Shown piece by piece: positions 34,601 through 43,040 of a stretch of 64,000 nucleotides of DNA. The stretch covers positions 1,736,001 to 1,800,000 of the forward strand of contig JADJJR010000001.1 of NCBI GenBank assembly GCA_016706425.1. Reading direction: 5' to 3'. The notes beneath the pieces were generated by a model that searched no databases, was not told the origin of the DNA, and saw only the letters and a program-made list of their open reading frames with translations. Positions within the stretch are counted from its first letter, which is position 1, and each line of letters starts with the position of its first letter. The position numbers and the translations under genes were made by a program. The stretch comes from Elusimicrobiota bacterium. Lineage in GTDB: Bacteria > Elusimicrobiota > Elusimicrobia > FEN-1173.

Positions 34601-37600
34601 CAACCCCTCGGGGGTCCGGACGAAATTCGAGGGTTCGAATTTGGACCGCGGGCTGTTGCCCAAAATGGGCCAGGCCCGGCCGGTTTTTCCGGCTTCGTTC
34701 GCCGTGTCCACGAGGAAGAGGGAGCGCCCGCAGGGATCGATGGTGTCGTAGGAACGCCGGGTCAAGTCGTAGCCTTTTTGGGTGACCTCGCTGAATATTT
34801 CGCCGGAGGGTTTGAGGACCACGCGGTAAGCGCGGTTCCCCAGCTCAAGGACGGCCGGCGCGTCGACCCCTCTTCGCCCTCGTCCGGCGCGCCGCAGAGC
34901 GAGGAGGCCGGCCAGAACAACGACGGAAAAAGAGGCCAAGAGGAGCCACTCCACCCCCGAAAAGCGCGCCAGGAGCGGAACGGCGGAGGCGGCCGCCGCG
35001 TTTTGCAATTCAATCGATTTGTTCCAGGCGAAATCCCAATCCGCGCCCCGGGGGATGTAGAAAGGGATCAGGAGGGGCGCCCAGGTGGTGAACCGCTTGA
35101 TGCCCTCCGGAATGCATTTTTGCGCCGTCGTCCCTCCGATGAACCGCGCGACGCGGTTGTCGAGGCGCTCCATGCCTATGAAGCTCAGGTTCACCAGCGT
35201 CGCGACCCGCAGTCCCATGTGATCAAGCCAGATCAACACCCGGACCCAATCCGAGGCGAGGAGCGTCACGAAGACGCCCAAACTCCAGGCCTGGAATTCC
35301 CCGTTCGAGAGGGTCAGATTTTTGTACATGGCCACCAACGACCGGATGGCCCCGTCTTGGTTGTACCAGGTGGCCTCGCCCATCATGCGCAGCCCGGTGT
35401 TGATGATCGGGGCCATCCACAAACCCCACCGCACGACGTGAAGCATATTGACCACCAATTCGCGTCCGCCCGACGGTGAAAAGAAATGGCGCAGGGGTGC
35501 CTTGTCCCGCTGGAACATCGCCTGCATGAACACGCGGTTCACGGCGAACAACCACGCCGCGATGGACCAGGTAATGACGCCGGCCAACGCCTCGTTGTAG
35601 AAGAGCTTGACGCCGCCCGTGAACGCTCCCAGGTCCACCCGGCCCCATTTGCTGAGGAGGGCGTAAATGGTGTAGCCGCGGGCTTCGAACCCCGCGCCCA
35701 AATACATCCGAATCTTCTCCAACACCGCCGGGACCTGCGTCGCGTCCATATAAAACGCCAGCAGGGCGCCCACAAACCCGCCCAAAAGACCGTCGACCAG
35801 ATAGTGGCGCCAGGGTTGCAAACGCCCTTGGTTGCGCGCCCCGTAATACAGGTCGCGCGCCACGCTCACGCCCACCGACGCCGACAGGCCGGCCAGGAGG
35901 CCGAAGGCCAACCGATCGGATGTTTCCCGGTTAAAAAACGCGTCGCTCAACCCGTGGGCGAGGGCGAGACCGGCCACCGCCCCGCGGAAAAAAAGCGTCC
36001 CGTTTTTGTAGCTGTAGGCCAAACGCCGGAAAAAGGACATGCTCCCGTCGAAACTTTCCACGACCGTTTTGCCGAGGGGGAACAGCAACGCGCCCGCCAA
36101 AAGACCCACGGTCAGGGGCGCCGAGGCCAGGCCGTGTTGGACGGAGGGGATCGAAAGCAAAAGGGCCACCGCGTGCAAAAGCCCGATGAAAAGGCCGCTG
36201 AAAGCCATGCCTTTTTGAAGGCCAACAACGGTGTGCCGCGTGACCGACTCTTGGGACGGGGCGTAACCGAAAGCGCCGTCCAACATCAGCCCCGTCAGCA
36301 TGTACACTTCCATCCAGAGGCCCGCCTGGGAAATCATGGCCGAGAGGGTCGCCGCGAAAGCCCCACCCAAAGGGGACATGGACCCCACCGCCGCCGTCGA
36401 CCCGTAATCCGCCAGGGAGGGCGAAAGCACGACGGCCAAACTCACGAACAGATTGACCCCGTGCGCCCGCCACGCCCGCACCCCGCGGCCTTTGGTGACC
36501 AAGGCGAGGGCGTTGATCACCAGTTCATTGAAGAGGAACACCAAGACCAGCCGGCCCAACAATTCCGAGGCCCAGGGCCACGCCGAAACGGCCCCGGCGG
36601 TCAAAAGGCCGGCCGCGTCCCGGAGCAATTCGGGGTTTTCCAGAGCGAAAAGGAGCCCGAAGAGCGTGGGGACTCCCGCGATTACCCCCCGAACCACCCG
36701 GCGGGGCGGCGCCCGGTGGGTGGCCAGGGCGATCGCCGTGACGGCGATATAAATTCCGACGGTCACCGCGCTGGCCACCCGGCTCTCCAGGAACACGCCG
36801 GCCCAACCCGTTGGAGATTGCCAAAGCCCCTGCGCGCTCGACAACACCACCGTTAACCCCAAGAACATCGTGTCCCAAAAAACATCCCCGGCGTCCGGCC
36901 CCCGGCCGGCGTGTGCCCCGCGGAACAACACCGTCGACAGAACGGCCAACCCGGTCACTCCCAGGAAAGCCCACCCCGCGCCGGCGCGGGTCCCCAACCC
37001 GTGAGCGCCCAACACCGCCGCCGCCGCGGCCACCACGCCGGCCGCGACCAAAAAGTCTTTGCCCCAACCGGCGGGGATTTTCACTTCCACCGCCGGCCGC
37101 CCCACAGCCAGGCGCGTCAACAAAGACAATCCCGCGCCGAAACCCAATAGAAGGAGAATTCGCCCCCACAACGACACGCCCGGCCGCGGCGGGGGATTGC
37201 CCTGATAAAATTCCAACTCAAAGGACAAAGCGCCCTTGCGGTCGCCCCCCGCCGGGGAAACGACGAACACCGCCTCTTTCAGAGCCCCGACGACGCCCCA
37301 ATCAATGGCCGCGGTCGAGGTGGTCCACCCCGAAGCCGGACGGAAGGGAACCCGTTGCACGCCGGAGGCCCCTTTCAATTCCAAGGTCACCTCCACCGGC
37401 GCGGCGGCGAGGGTCTCGTCGCCTTTGACGGCGATGCGAACCATATTGGCGGCGCGACGGGTCAAACCGACGGGATAATTTTTTGTCCAAAGCCCCACCG
37501 CGGTCCCGGCGGGCGCGGAGTAGGCCAAGCGCACGACGTCCCGTTTCAAATCCGGATCCAAAACCACCTCGGGCAATCCCTCCGCGGCGCCGATGTTAAA

Positions 37601-39607
37601 AGCGCCCCGGGCCTCGGCCGACAAAAGCGTCACCGGCCCCGTCAACACCATCGGGTCCTCGGACGTGAAATCGAGATCGAACCACAGCGTGCCCCGCCGG
37701 TCGGCGACCAAAGGCGTCACGACGAACGCGGCTTCTTTCACGGTCCCCAATGTTTCCCAATCCACGGCCGCCCGGGTGTCCGCCCAACCCGCCCCCACAT
37801 TCAAAGGGATGGATTGGGTTTTTTGTTCGCCTTTGAGTTCCAAAAGCACTTCCACTTGGGCGGCGGCTTCTACCGTCGCGGATTCCACCGCGGCGCGAAC
37901 GCCGCGGACCCTGTCGGCAATAAGATCCGCCGGGAACGCCTTGACCCACAATCCAGCCGCCGTCCCCGAGGGGGTGGAAAAATCGAACCGCACGACGTCT
38001 TTTTTAAGGTTTTCATCGTAGGCCAGGGTCGCCGACCCCGACGCGCCCTCGGCGTTGAACGCCCCCCGCTCTTGGCCATCCAAAAGGGACACAACACCGG
38101 CGCGCGGGACGGCCAAGGCCGCGGGGTCTTCTTTGGAGAACTCCAAATCAAACAACAGGGCTCCCGATCGACGACCGCCCAGAGGCGTCACCACAAAAAC
38201 GGCTTCCTTCAATTCCCCCAACCGATCCCAATCAATCAAACGTTGGAGCCGGGTCCAGCCGGACTTGACCGGCAAAGGGATGCGTTGAATGTCCCGGGCT
38301 CCCTTGATTTCGAGAACGACCGATACCTGTTGCGAAGAAGCGTCGGTGGCCCGGACCGCGGCGGACACCGCGTTGATGGCGCTCGGGTTCAGGGAGGCGG
38401 GATATTCTTTGGTCCACAAGCCGGCGGCCGCCGTGGAGGGAACGACAAAATCAAGGCGGGCCACGTCGCGGCCGACCTTTTCATTGAACAGCGTCGTGAC
38501 TTTGGCCTCCGCCGCGCCGATGTTGAACGCCCCCCGCGCTTGAGCGTCCATGAGGGTCAAGGCCCCCGCGGGACGACGCTTCGCCATCGCGAATTGGGCG
38601 AATTCCAAATCCAGAGCGACAAACCCCTGCCGGTGCCCTCCCACGGGGGCGAGGACGAAAACCGCTTCTTTTAATTCCCCGATCAAAGCCCAATCGATAG
38701 AAGCCTGAAGGGTCGACCAACCGGCGGTTAAGGGAATGGAAATTCGCTGAACCCCTTTGGAACCTTTCAATTCCAAAACCATGGCGATTTGATGGGCTTG
38801 TTCCGCGCTGGCCGTGCGCACCCCGGCGCGAACCCCGTTGATCGATCGGGACGCCAACGTGCCGGGATACCCTTTCGTCCAAACCCCGGCGACCGTGGAA
38901 GCGGGAGTCCGGTACTCCATCCGCAACACATCGCGCTTCAGTTTATCATCGGCCACGACGGAGATTTTCGCCTCCGAAATGCCGATGTTAAACACGCCCC
39001 GCCCGGAGGCGTCGAGCAACCGCACCGCGCCCGGGACGGCGGTGTTTTCAACCGTCGGTCCCTTTTGAAATTGGATGTCCAGAAACACGGTCCCCGTCCG
39101 GTCGCTGCCCACCGGGGTCACCACGAAAACCGCCTCTTTAAATTCCCCCACCAAGGCCCAGTCGATCCGCGCCTGAACGGAGGTCCAACTTCCCTGCACC
39201 GGCACGGGGATTTTCTGAACCCCTTTGCCGCCCTTGATTTCCAGCGCCACGGCGATGTCGGCGGCTTTCGACGGATCCGCCGCGCGGGCGCCCACCCGGG
39301 CCAAGTCCACCGCGGCGGCGGTCAGCCCCGCCGGGTACCCTTTGGTCCAAACCCCGGCGACGGCGCCGACGGGGATGGTGTAGTCCAATTTCAAGACATC
39401 GCGGGACAAACCGGCGTCGGGCACCAGGGTCGCCGTTCCCCGGGCGGCGCCGATATTGAAAACGCCGCGGCCCGCCGCGTCCTTGGCGCTCCAGGACGCC
39501 GTTTCCGCCGCCTTCAAAAGCGGAAACAAAAAGAGCGCCGTCACCAACCCGGCGCGAATCGATCGGACCCAATAAATTCGATTGGTAAAAAGAGTGCGCT
39601 CCGCCAT
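31643..39607 (-). CDS. giant membrane protein: five jelly-roll-like repeats, polytopic domain, GH94 catalytic half
   Basis: 2654 residues in three parts. After a signal/anchor (17-34) come five tandem repeats of about 147 residues (37-182, 191-338, 347-492, 503-650, 655-801). Each opens with a xRGxFNIG block and VAGVWTKGYP-like motif and closes with IDWALVGELKEAVFVVTP-like text; they look like carbohydrate-binding jelly rolls. Residues about 805-1570 carry many membrane helices. From about 1585 on it matches GH94/cyclic-glucan-synthase C-terminal halves, with FGFRDQLQDSVN and the catalytic loop GDWNDGLD at 2365-2372. Classical NdvB proteins have a GT84 domain before GH94; I see none here. ATG 39607 follows GAGGGG. 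Confidence 0.8.
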   Translation of the reverse strand: MAERTLFTNRIYWVRSIRAGLVTALFLFPLLKAAETASWSAKDAAGRGVFNIGAARGTATLVPDAGLSRDVLKLDYTIPVGAVAGVWTKGYPAGLTAAAVDLARVGARAADPSKAADIAVALEIKGGKGVQKIPVPVQGSWTSVQARIDWALVGEFKEAVFVVTPVGSDRTGTVFLDIQFQKGPTVENTAVPGAVRLLDASGRGVFNIGISEAKISVVADDKLKRDVLRMEYRTPASTVAGVWTKGYPGTLASRSINGVRAGVRTASAEQAHQIAMVLELKGSKGVQRISIPLTAGWSTLQASIDWALIGELKEAVFVLAPVGGHRQGFVALDLEFAQFAMAKRRPAGALTLMDAQARGAFNIGAAEAKVTTLFNEKVGRDVARLDFVVPSTAAAGLWTKEYPASLNPSAINAVSAAVRATDASSQQVSVVLEIKGARDIQRIPLPVKSGWTRLQRLIDWDRLGELKEAVFVVTPLGGRRSGALLFDLEFSKEDPAALAVPRAGVVSLLDGQERGAFNAEGASGSATLAYDENLKKDVVRFDFSTPSGTAAGLWVKAFPADLIADRVRGVRAAVESATVEAAAQVEVLLELKGEQKTQSIPLNVGAGWADTRAAVDWETLGTVKEAAFVVTPLVADRRGTLWFDLDFTSEDPMVLTGPVTLLSAEARGAFNIGAAEGLPEVVLDPDLKRDVVRLAYSAPAGTAVGLWTKNYPVGLTRRAANMVRIAVKGDETLAAAPVEVTLELKGASGVQRVPFRPASGWTTSTAAIDWGVVGALKEAVFVVSPAGGDRKGALSFELEFYQGNPPPRPGVSLWGRILLLLGFGAGLSLLTRLAVGRPAVEVKIPAGWGKDFLVAAGVVAAAAAVLGAHGLGTRAGAGWAFLGVTGLAVLSTVLFRGAHAGRGPDAGDVFWDTMFLGLTVVLSSAQGLWQSPTGWAGVFLESRVASAVTVGIYIAVTAIALATHRAPPRRVVRGVIAGVPTLFGLLFALENPELLRDAAGLLTAGAVSAWPWASELLGRLVLVFLFNELVINALALVTKGRGVRAWRAHGVNLFVSLAVVLSPSLADYGSTAAVGSMSPLGGAFAATLSAMISQAGLWMEVYMLTGLMLDGAFGYAPSQESVTRHTVVGLQKGMAFSGLFIGLLHAVALLLSIPSVQHGLASAPLTVGLLAGALLFPLGKTVVESFDGSMSFFRRLAYSYKNGTLFFRGAVAGLALAHGLSDAFFNRETSDRLAFGLLAGLSASVGVSVARDLYYGARNQGRLQPWRHYLVDGLLGGFVGALLAFYMDATQVPAVLEKIRMYLGAGFEARGYTIYALLSKWGRVDLGAFTGGVKLFYNEALAGVITWSIAAWLFAVNRVFMQAMFQRDKAPLRHFFSPSGGRELVVNMLHVVRWGLWMAPIINTGLRMMGEATWYNQDGAIRSLVAMYKNLTLSNGEFQAWSLGVFVTLLASDWVRVLIWLDHMGLRVATLVNLSFIGMERLDNRVARFIGGTTAQKCIPEGIKRFTTWAPLLIPFYIPRGADWDFAWNKSIELQNAAAASAVPLLARFSGVEWLLLASFSVVVLAGLLALRRAGRGRRGVDAPAVLELGNRAYRVVLKPSGEIFSEVTQKGYDLTRRSYDTIDPCGRSLFLVDTANEAGKTGRAWPILGNSPRSKFEPSNFVRTPEGLRVTNTAHGLKADLMIALADDDTPAEIWTLTIENPGNDARTVKAVPYLEWVLDRPESDKGHTQYLRLFPEMEYAASANTLLANQRKTKTWGFIASEAGPEGIHTSRMDFIGRGRSLWSPRLLETLDFLEPRDTAPYPTFDPIGAILVGATLPPRSSQTFKFLVGFARNRDAALDTVKRFLSPQPSAPVPADAKKKKKRKNFLIGHGEILPGTPQPYSSHAAGGNTLVIHTPFTPRPYDHALSNAKGHYVMVTNRGLHTTSNGNSQQNAITPDWPDTVTREIPAEAIYLYDVDQEDWFCPTHHPLNDPRAAHTAEFSVDGTALFRMSRGTISTELTVFVPPHETVGVYLLTVKNRGAKTRRLRVAPYFQISLVGQAESRPRPLLEKRDDALGALYFENPTNDFRYGPAFASMSLPIDRMETRRGRFLGAGRWVDRPYMVEKGEPDASHATDARSVAAFLGSIEVPAQGEQTIAVVLGQTDNRSMAEALIRKYKSVDVARASLDETRRWWLNVVNTLKVETNTPEFDQYQNWLKYQAIAERLWARRGFYQTSGAFGFRDQLQDSVNLIWVDPALARKQILLHASQQFLEGDVVHWFHTLHDGRTAFANRSHASDNLLWLGWAAAEYTRLTGDEALLEEKTSYLRAETPFLPLPHNKHGWGTNYPRSTRQDTLYRHCMKAIDLVLTKRMGEHGLPLIATGDWNDGLDEIGSEGRGESVWLGFFLHYILKNFLDLIERKDGPARKEKYLKHLRDLEIALENTWREDRYLRAIHDDGTEIGIKDSGVWEIDALTAAWAVYAGINMDRARAVFHTALNVLERDNVILLGWPALREDTKPYLGRSSHYPEGVRENGMYCHGVQWLVRAARLLAERFDQQGEKAKAKEYREIALRLWMKISPIPHVTEGEIEIYGGQPNKQSADFLTTFDQGRMIWHGYTGAAGWMLRQAMEGVVGASLVKNEVVPPSDLLEPRGTLKVKTIHRDLESSPLKGV

Positions 39608-39719
39608 AACTGACCCCTCGTTATTAAAAGCCTTCGCTTTTGGATTTAAAGGACGGGAAAGATTAAAACGACGGTTAATTATTCACAATTTCGATGCGTT
39701 TGCACAGTCTGAAAACAGT
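39608..39719 (-). promoter_or_regulatory. AT-rich leader of the giant GH94 gene
   Basis: This 112-bp gap is AT-rich. It holds a direct repeat AGACTGT-N4-AGACTGT near 39700-39717 and weak promoter-like hexamers (TTGTGA then TTAATC, 16 bases apart). No gene or terminator is seen. Confidence 0.3.
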
Positions 39720-39965
39720 CTATTCGTGATCGCAAATGTTCTCGGGCCGCATACCGAAACCCGAGGGGCCTCCAACGAATTTGTTGCGCGCGGCCAAAAA
39801 GTCCACCAGCTCGCCCGCCGTCATGTTTTCCGCCGAGCACGTGTGGAACCGCGCTGAAGTCCCGAACCAGCCGTGAATGGCTTGCTCGAGGGATTCCGCC
39901 GTGAAGGGCTCCTTGGATTCCAGCATCTTTTTCATCACTTCGTGGCCGTGAATGGACGCGTTCAT
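39720..39965 (-). CDS. yecH: YecH-family (DUF2492) metal-binding protein
   Basis: An 81-residue protein that matches the YecH family along its length: HGHEVMKKMLESKEPF, WFGTSARFHTCSAENMTAGEL, KFVGGPSGFGM and the ending ICDHE. The conserved His and Cys residues suggest metal binding; the role is unknown. ATG 39965 overlaps the stop of the ThiF-nitroreductase gene by 4 bases, so the two are coupled. The longer open frame upstream is a shadow. Confidence 0.88.
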   Translation of the reverse strand: MNASIHGHEVMKKMLESKEPFTAESLEQAIHGWFGTSARFHTCSAENMTAGELVDFLAARNKFVGGPSGFGMRPENICDHE

Positions 39966-41998
39966 TGTGACTCCTGGGAGAAGGATAAAACTTGATCCGG
40001 GGAAAATCGCGGGCTCGCCCAACGCATGGGAGGGGCGTAGCCCACGCGGACGAACAGCAAATGGGTCTCCCGGGCAAAATCCACCGAGGGGAAAAGCGCC
40101 TGGTAATCCGGCCAGAGGCGTTCCAGAATCTCCCGACTTTCGGGAGAAAACGTCTTCGCGCCGAACGTGTTCCACTGATCGTAAAAGTGGTGAATGGGCG
40201 TGATCGGTTGGACGGAAAGCCCGAGATGGGTCAGCCCCAGCCAAAATCGCTCCATGGCCCGTCCCCCGGCGAAAACGGCGTCCCGGTCCTTCCCGCGCGC
40301 GGTCAGCAAAGCCACGCCCGAGGATTCCAAGACCCCGCGCGCCACGTGGCGCGCGGCCAAATGACCCAATCCCAACCGATTGGCCCATCGCATGACCGAC
40401 CACGACCGCGTGGCGCGCAGAAAAACCTCCCCGATTTTTCCCGCTTCGAGGTTCCCTAAGGGAAGACCATCCGGCCGGCAGGCGATCTCCTCGCGCGTCC
40501 AGCGGATCTTCTCATTGACGACACGGTGAATCCGCTCATCGGCCACGCGCGCCCGCTCCGACTGAAAAACCACACGGGCCACCCGTTTCAAAGCCGTCGG
40601 ATCGACGATCCAATGGACCCGCACGCCGGGGAAGACCTCAATCAATTGGTCCAGCGATTCGCGGGAACCTTCGGGCAAGGGCCTTTTATCGTAATGACGA
40701 CGGTTGGTGTGCCGTTCCCACACCGATTCGAAAAGAAAATCTTTGGGCACGTCGGCCCCGCGCACCGACAGAAGGAACGACGGATTCTCCGACTCCGTCC
40801 CCGCGCTGAATCGAATGTCCCCGGCGAGCCCCAGGTTGGCGGCCGCTATTTTCATGTTTTCGGCCACGGCGCCCAAAGCCATCAATGTGCCCGTGCCGGT
40901 CATGTCGACCCCCGCATCCCCCGCCTTGACCCGAATTTCATCGGGCCCGAGGCGCGCCGACCAGGGTTGCGCGTTTAAAACCGACGGCGCGTAGGTGCCG
41001 GCCAGCAACAAGCTTTTCAATACATCCTTGGGAATCGGAGAGGACCAAGTCCGGCGGGTCGGCCATTGGGCCGGGGGCAACCGTTTAAACCCCCGATCGT
41101 CCAACAAATAGGCCATCACGGCCCGTCGCAGCCTTTGCAGGGGCCCGCGGTTTCCCCAACGCAGCCGACCTGTGACGAACCGATTGAGGTAGGGGTCAAA
41201 CTGGCGGTAAACGGGCGCCGGGGCCAACCCCTCCTTTTTTAAAATCAAACGCATGGCCTCGGTCACCGCCAACGCGCTGCACAACTGGCAAGCGACGTCC
41301 AAGGACGGCCCCCGCCGTCGGTTGAAGCTCACGCGGCTGAAATCCATGTAACGACCGTGCGTGGAGCGGGGCGCAAGACCCACCGCGAAAGCGATCAAAG
41401 CGTCCCGGTTGGAGGTTTGGTCGTTCACGTCGAAATAGTCGTCGAAACTCATGCCGTCCGGCGAAAAGACCAACAAGGCCGAACTGTACCCCAGGGGGCC
41501 CGCCGTCACCACGGGGATCCCCTTGGCCCGGGCCCGGTTGAAAACCATCCGCCGCGCTTCGAAACAGAAAAAATCCACGCCGTCCAAGACGACGTCGACG
41601 CCGTCGAGAAAATCGTCGACGTTGGCGGCCGTCACGCCGGTGTCGAACTTTCGGATTTCCAAAAAGGGGTTGATGGCGAGGGCCTCCTCCTCCATCACAT
41701 CCAGTTTGGGCCGCCCCAGGGCGGGGACGGTGGCGCCGAACTGCCGGTTCATGTTGGCCGGTTCGTAGACGTCGAAATCGGCGATGTTGAATTTCCCCAC
41801 TCCCGCCCGGGCCAAGGTGACCAAATGAACCCCGCCCACCCCCCCCAAACCCGCGATGGCCACGCGCGCTCCGGCCAGGGCCATTTGGTCGGCCCGGGAC
41901 AATAGACCGATGTCCCGGGAAAAGGCGTCCGCCCAAAACGTTTCCCGATCGTAAATGCCGTAGGTTTTGAGTTTATTGAGAAATTCGGTTTTGCCCAT
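39962..41998 (-). CDS. ThiF/E1-like adenylyltransferase fused to a nitroreductase domain
   Basis: A 678-residue two-domain protein. Residues about 20-290 are a ThiF/MoeB/E1-type ATP-binding fold: AGLGGVGGVHLVTLARAGVG, DFDVYEPANMNRQFG (the Arg finger) and GRPKLDVMEEEALAINP. Residues about 335-660 are an FMN nitroreductase-like domain: YAPSVLNAQPWSARL, WERHTNRRHYDKRPLPE, and the C-terminal THLGLSVQPITPIHHFYDQW. Mycobacterium tuberculosis Rv1355c has the same fusion. The substrate is unknown; adenylation followed by redox of a bound carboxylate is a guess. ATG 41998 lies 9 bases after a TAAAAT -10-like box, so the leader would be very short. Confidence 0.87.
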   Translation of the reverse strand: MGKTEFLNKLKTYGIYDRETFWADAFSRDIGLLSRADQMALAGARVAIAGLGGVGGVHLVTLARAGVGKFNIADFDVYEPANMNRQFGATVPALGRPKLDVMEEEALAINPFLEIRKFDTGVTAANVDDFLDGVDVVLDGVDFFCFEARRMVFNRARAKGIPVVTAGPLGYSSALLVFSPDGMSFDDYFDVNDQTSNRDALIAFAVGLAPRSTHGRYMDFSRVSFNRRRGPSLDVACQLCSALAVTEAMRLILKKEGLAPAPVYRQFDPYLNRFVTGRLRWGNRGPLQRLRRAVMAYLLDDRGFKRLPPAQWPTRRTWSSPIPKDVLKSLLLAGTYAPSVLNAQPWSARLGPDEIRVKAGDAGVDMTGTGTLMALGAVAENMKIAAANLGLAGDIRFSAGTESENPSFLLSVRGADVPKDFLFESVWERHTNRRHYDKRPLPEGSRESLDQLIEVFPGVRVHWIVDPTALKRVARVVFQSERARVADERIHRVVNEKIRWTREEIACRPDGLPLGNLEAGKIGEVFLRATRSWSVMRWANRLGLGHLAARHVARGVLESSGVALLTARGKDRDAVFAGGRAMERFWLGLTHLGLSVQPITPIHHFYDQWNTFGAKTFSPESREILERLWPDYQALFPSVDFARETHLLFVRVGYAPPMRWASPRFSPDQVLSFSQESQ

Positions 41999-42052
41999 GC
42001 AACAATGATTTTAGCACCTGTCGACCCCCGCGTCATCCAACAACACCCCGTC

Positions 42053-42081
42053 TTGCCAAGGGGCCGAACCCGGTGTACATA
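42053..42081 (+). promoter_or_regulatory. promoter of the moxR operon
   Basis: TTGCCA and TACATA are 17 bases apart, ending 29 bases before the moxR ATG, which has AAGGAG upstream. A short palindrome TACAT/ATGTA overlaps the -10 and the start site. Confidence 0.6.
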
Positions 42082-42110
42082 TATAAGATGTATAGATAGA
42101 AGGAGAGCCC

Positions 42111-43040
42111 ATGGCCCCACTCGCCCGTCAATTGGAAGAACGCATCCGCGCCGTCGTCAAAGGCAAAAACGCCGTCGTCCGCCAGGCCCTGGCCTGCGTG
42201 TTCGCCGAAGGGCATCTCCTGATCGAAGACGTCCCCGGCGTGGGCAAGACCACCCTCGCCCTCTCCCTGGCCAAAACCCTCGGCCTCTCCCTCCAGCGCA
42301 TTCAGTTCACGGCGGACCTCCTTCCCGCGGACATCCTGGGGGTGTCCGTCTTCAACAGCCGCGACAACACCTTTGAGTTCAAACCCGGCCCCATTTTCCA
42401 CCACATCATTTTGGCCGATGAGATCAACCGGTCCTCGCCCAAAACCCAAAGCGCCTTGCTTGAGGCCATGAGCGAGCGCCAGGTGACCACCGACCAATCC
42501 ACCCGCCCCTTGCCGCGCCCCTTTTTCGTGATCGCCACCCAGAACCCGATTGAGCACCACGGCACCTTCCCCCTGCCCGAATCCCAGCGGGACCGCTTTC
42601 TCATGCGCCTCACCATGGGCTACCCCGACGCGGCCGACGAGTTGGAGATCCTCCGCAACGCCATCGACGCCCACGCCGCCGAACGCCTTCAGGCCGTCAC
42701 CGACGCCGCCGGCATCCGCGCGGGCATCGACGCCGTCCGGGCGGTGCGGGTGGACGGCGCCTTGGACGAATATATCTTGCGCATCGTGCGGGAAACCCGG
42801 TCTTCCCCGTATTTGGATCTGGGCGTGAGCCCGCGGGGGGCCTTGGCTCTCCGGCGCGTGGCCCAGGCCAACGCCTACTTGGACGCGCGCGATTTTGTCA
42901 CCCCCGACGACATCAAATCCCTGGCCGTCTCGGTGTTGGGCCACCGCGTCCTCCCCAAGGGCGTCGACCTGGGCGCCGACGCCGACCCCGGCCGCCGCGT
43001 CCTCGAAGACATCCTCGCCCGGACGCCGGTCCCCCTGTGA
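42111..43040 (+). CDS. MoxR-family AAA+ ATPase
   Basis: A 309-residue chaperone-like ATPase. Walker A is EDVPGVGKTTLA near 39-50, Walker B is IILADEINRSSPKTQSALLEAM, and the sensor region VIATQNPIEHHGTFPLPESQRDRF is typical of MoxR. These ATPases help mature or activate metal-binding or VWA partner proteins. The stop overlaps the DUF58 gene (GTGA), giving the classic moxR-DUF58-transglutaminase order. No VWA gene follows here, unlike in many moxR operons. Confidence 0.95.
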   Translation: MAPLARQLEERIRAVVKGKNAVVRQALACVFAEGHLLIEDVPGVGKTTLALSLAKTLGLSLQRIQFTADLLPADILGVSVFNSRDNTFEFKPGPIFHHIILADEINRSSPKTQSALLEAMSERQVTTDQSTRPLPRPFFVIATQNPIEHHGTFPLPESQRDRFLMRLTMGYPDAADELEILRNAIDAHAAERLQAVTDAAGIRAGIDAVRAVRVDGALDEYILRIVRETRSSPYLDLGVSPRGALALRRVAQANAYLDARDFVTPDDIKSLAVSVLGHRVLPKGVDLGADADPGRRVLEDILARTPVPL

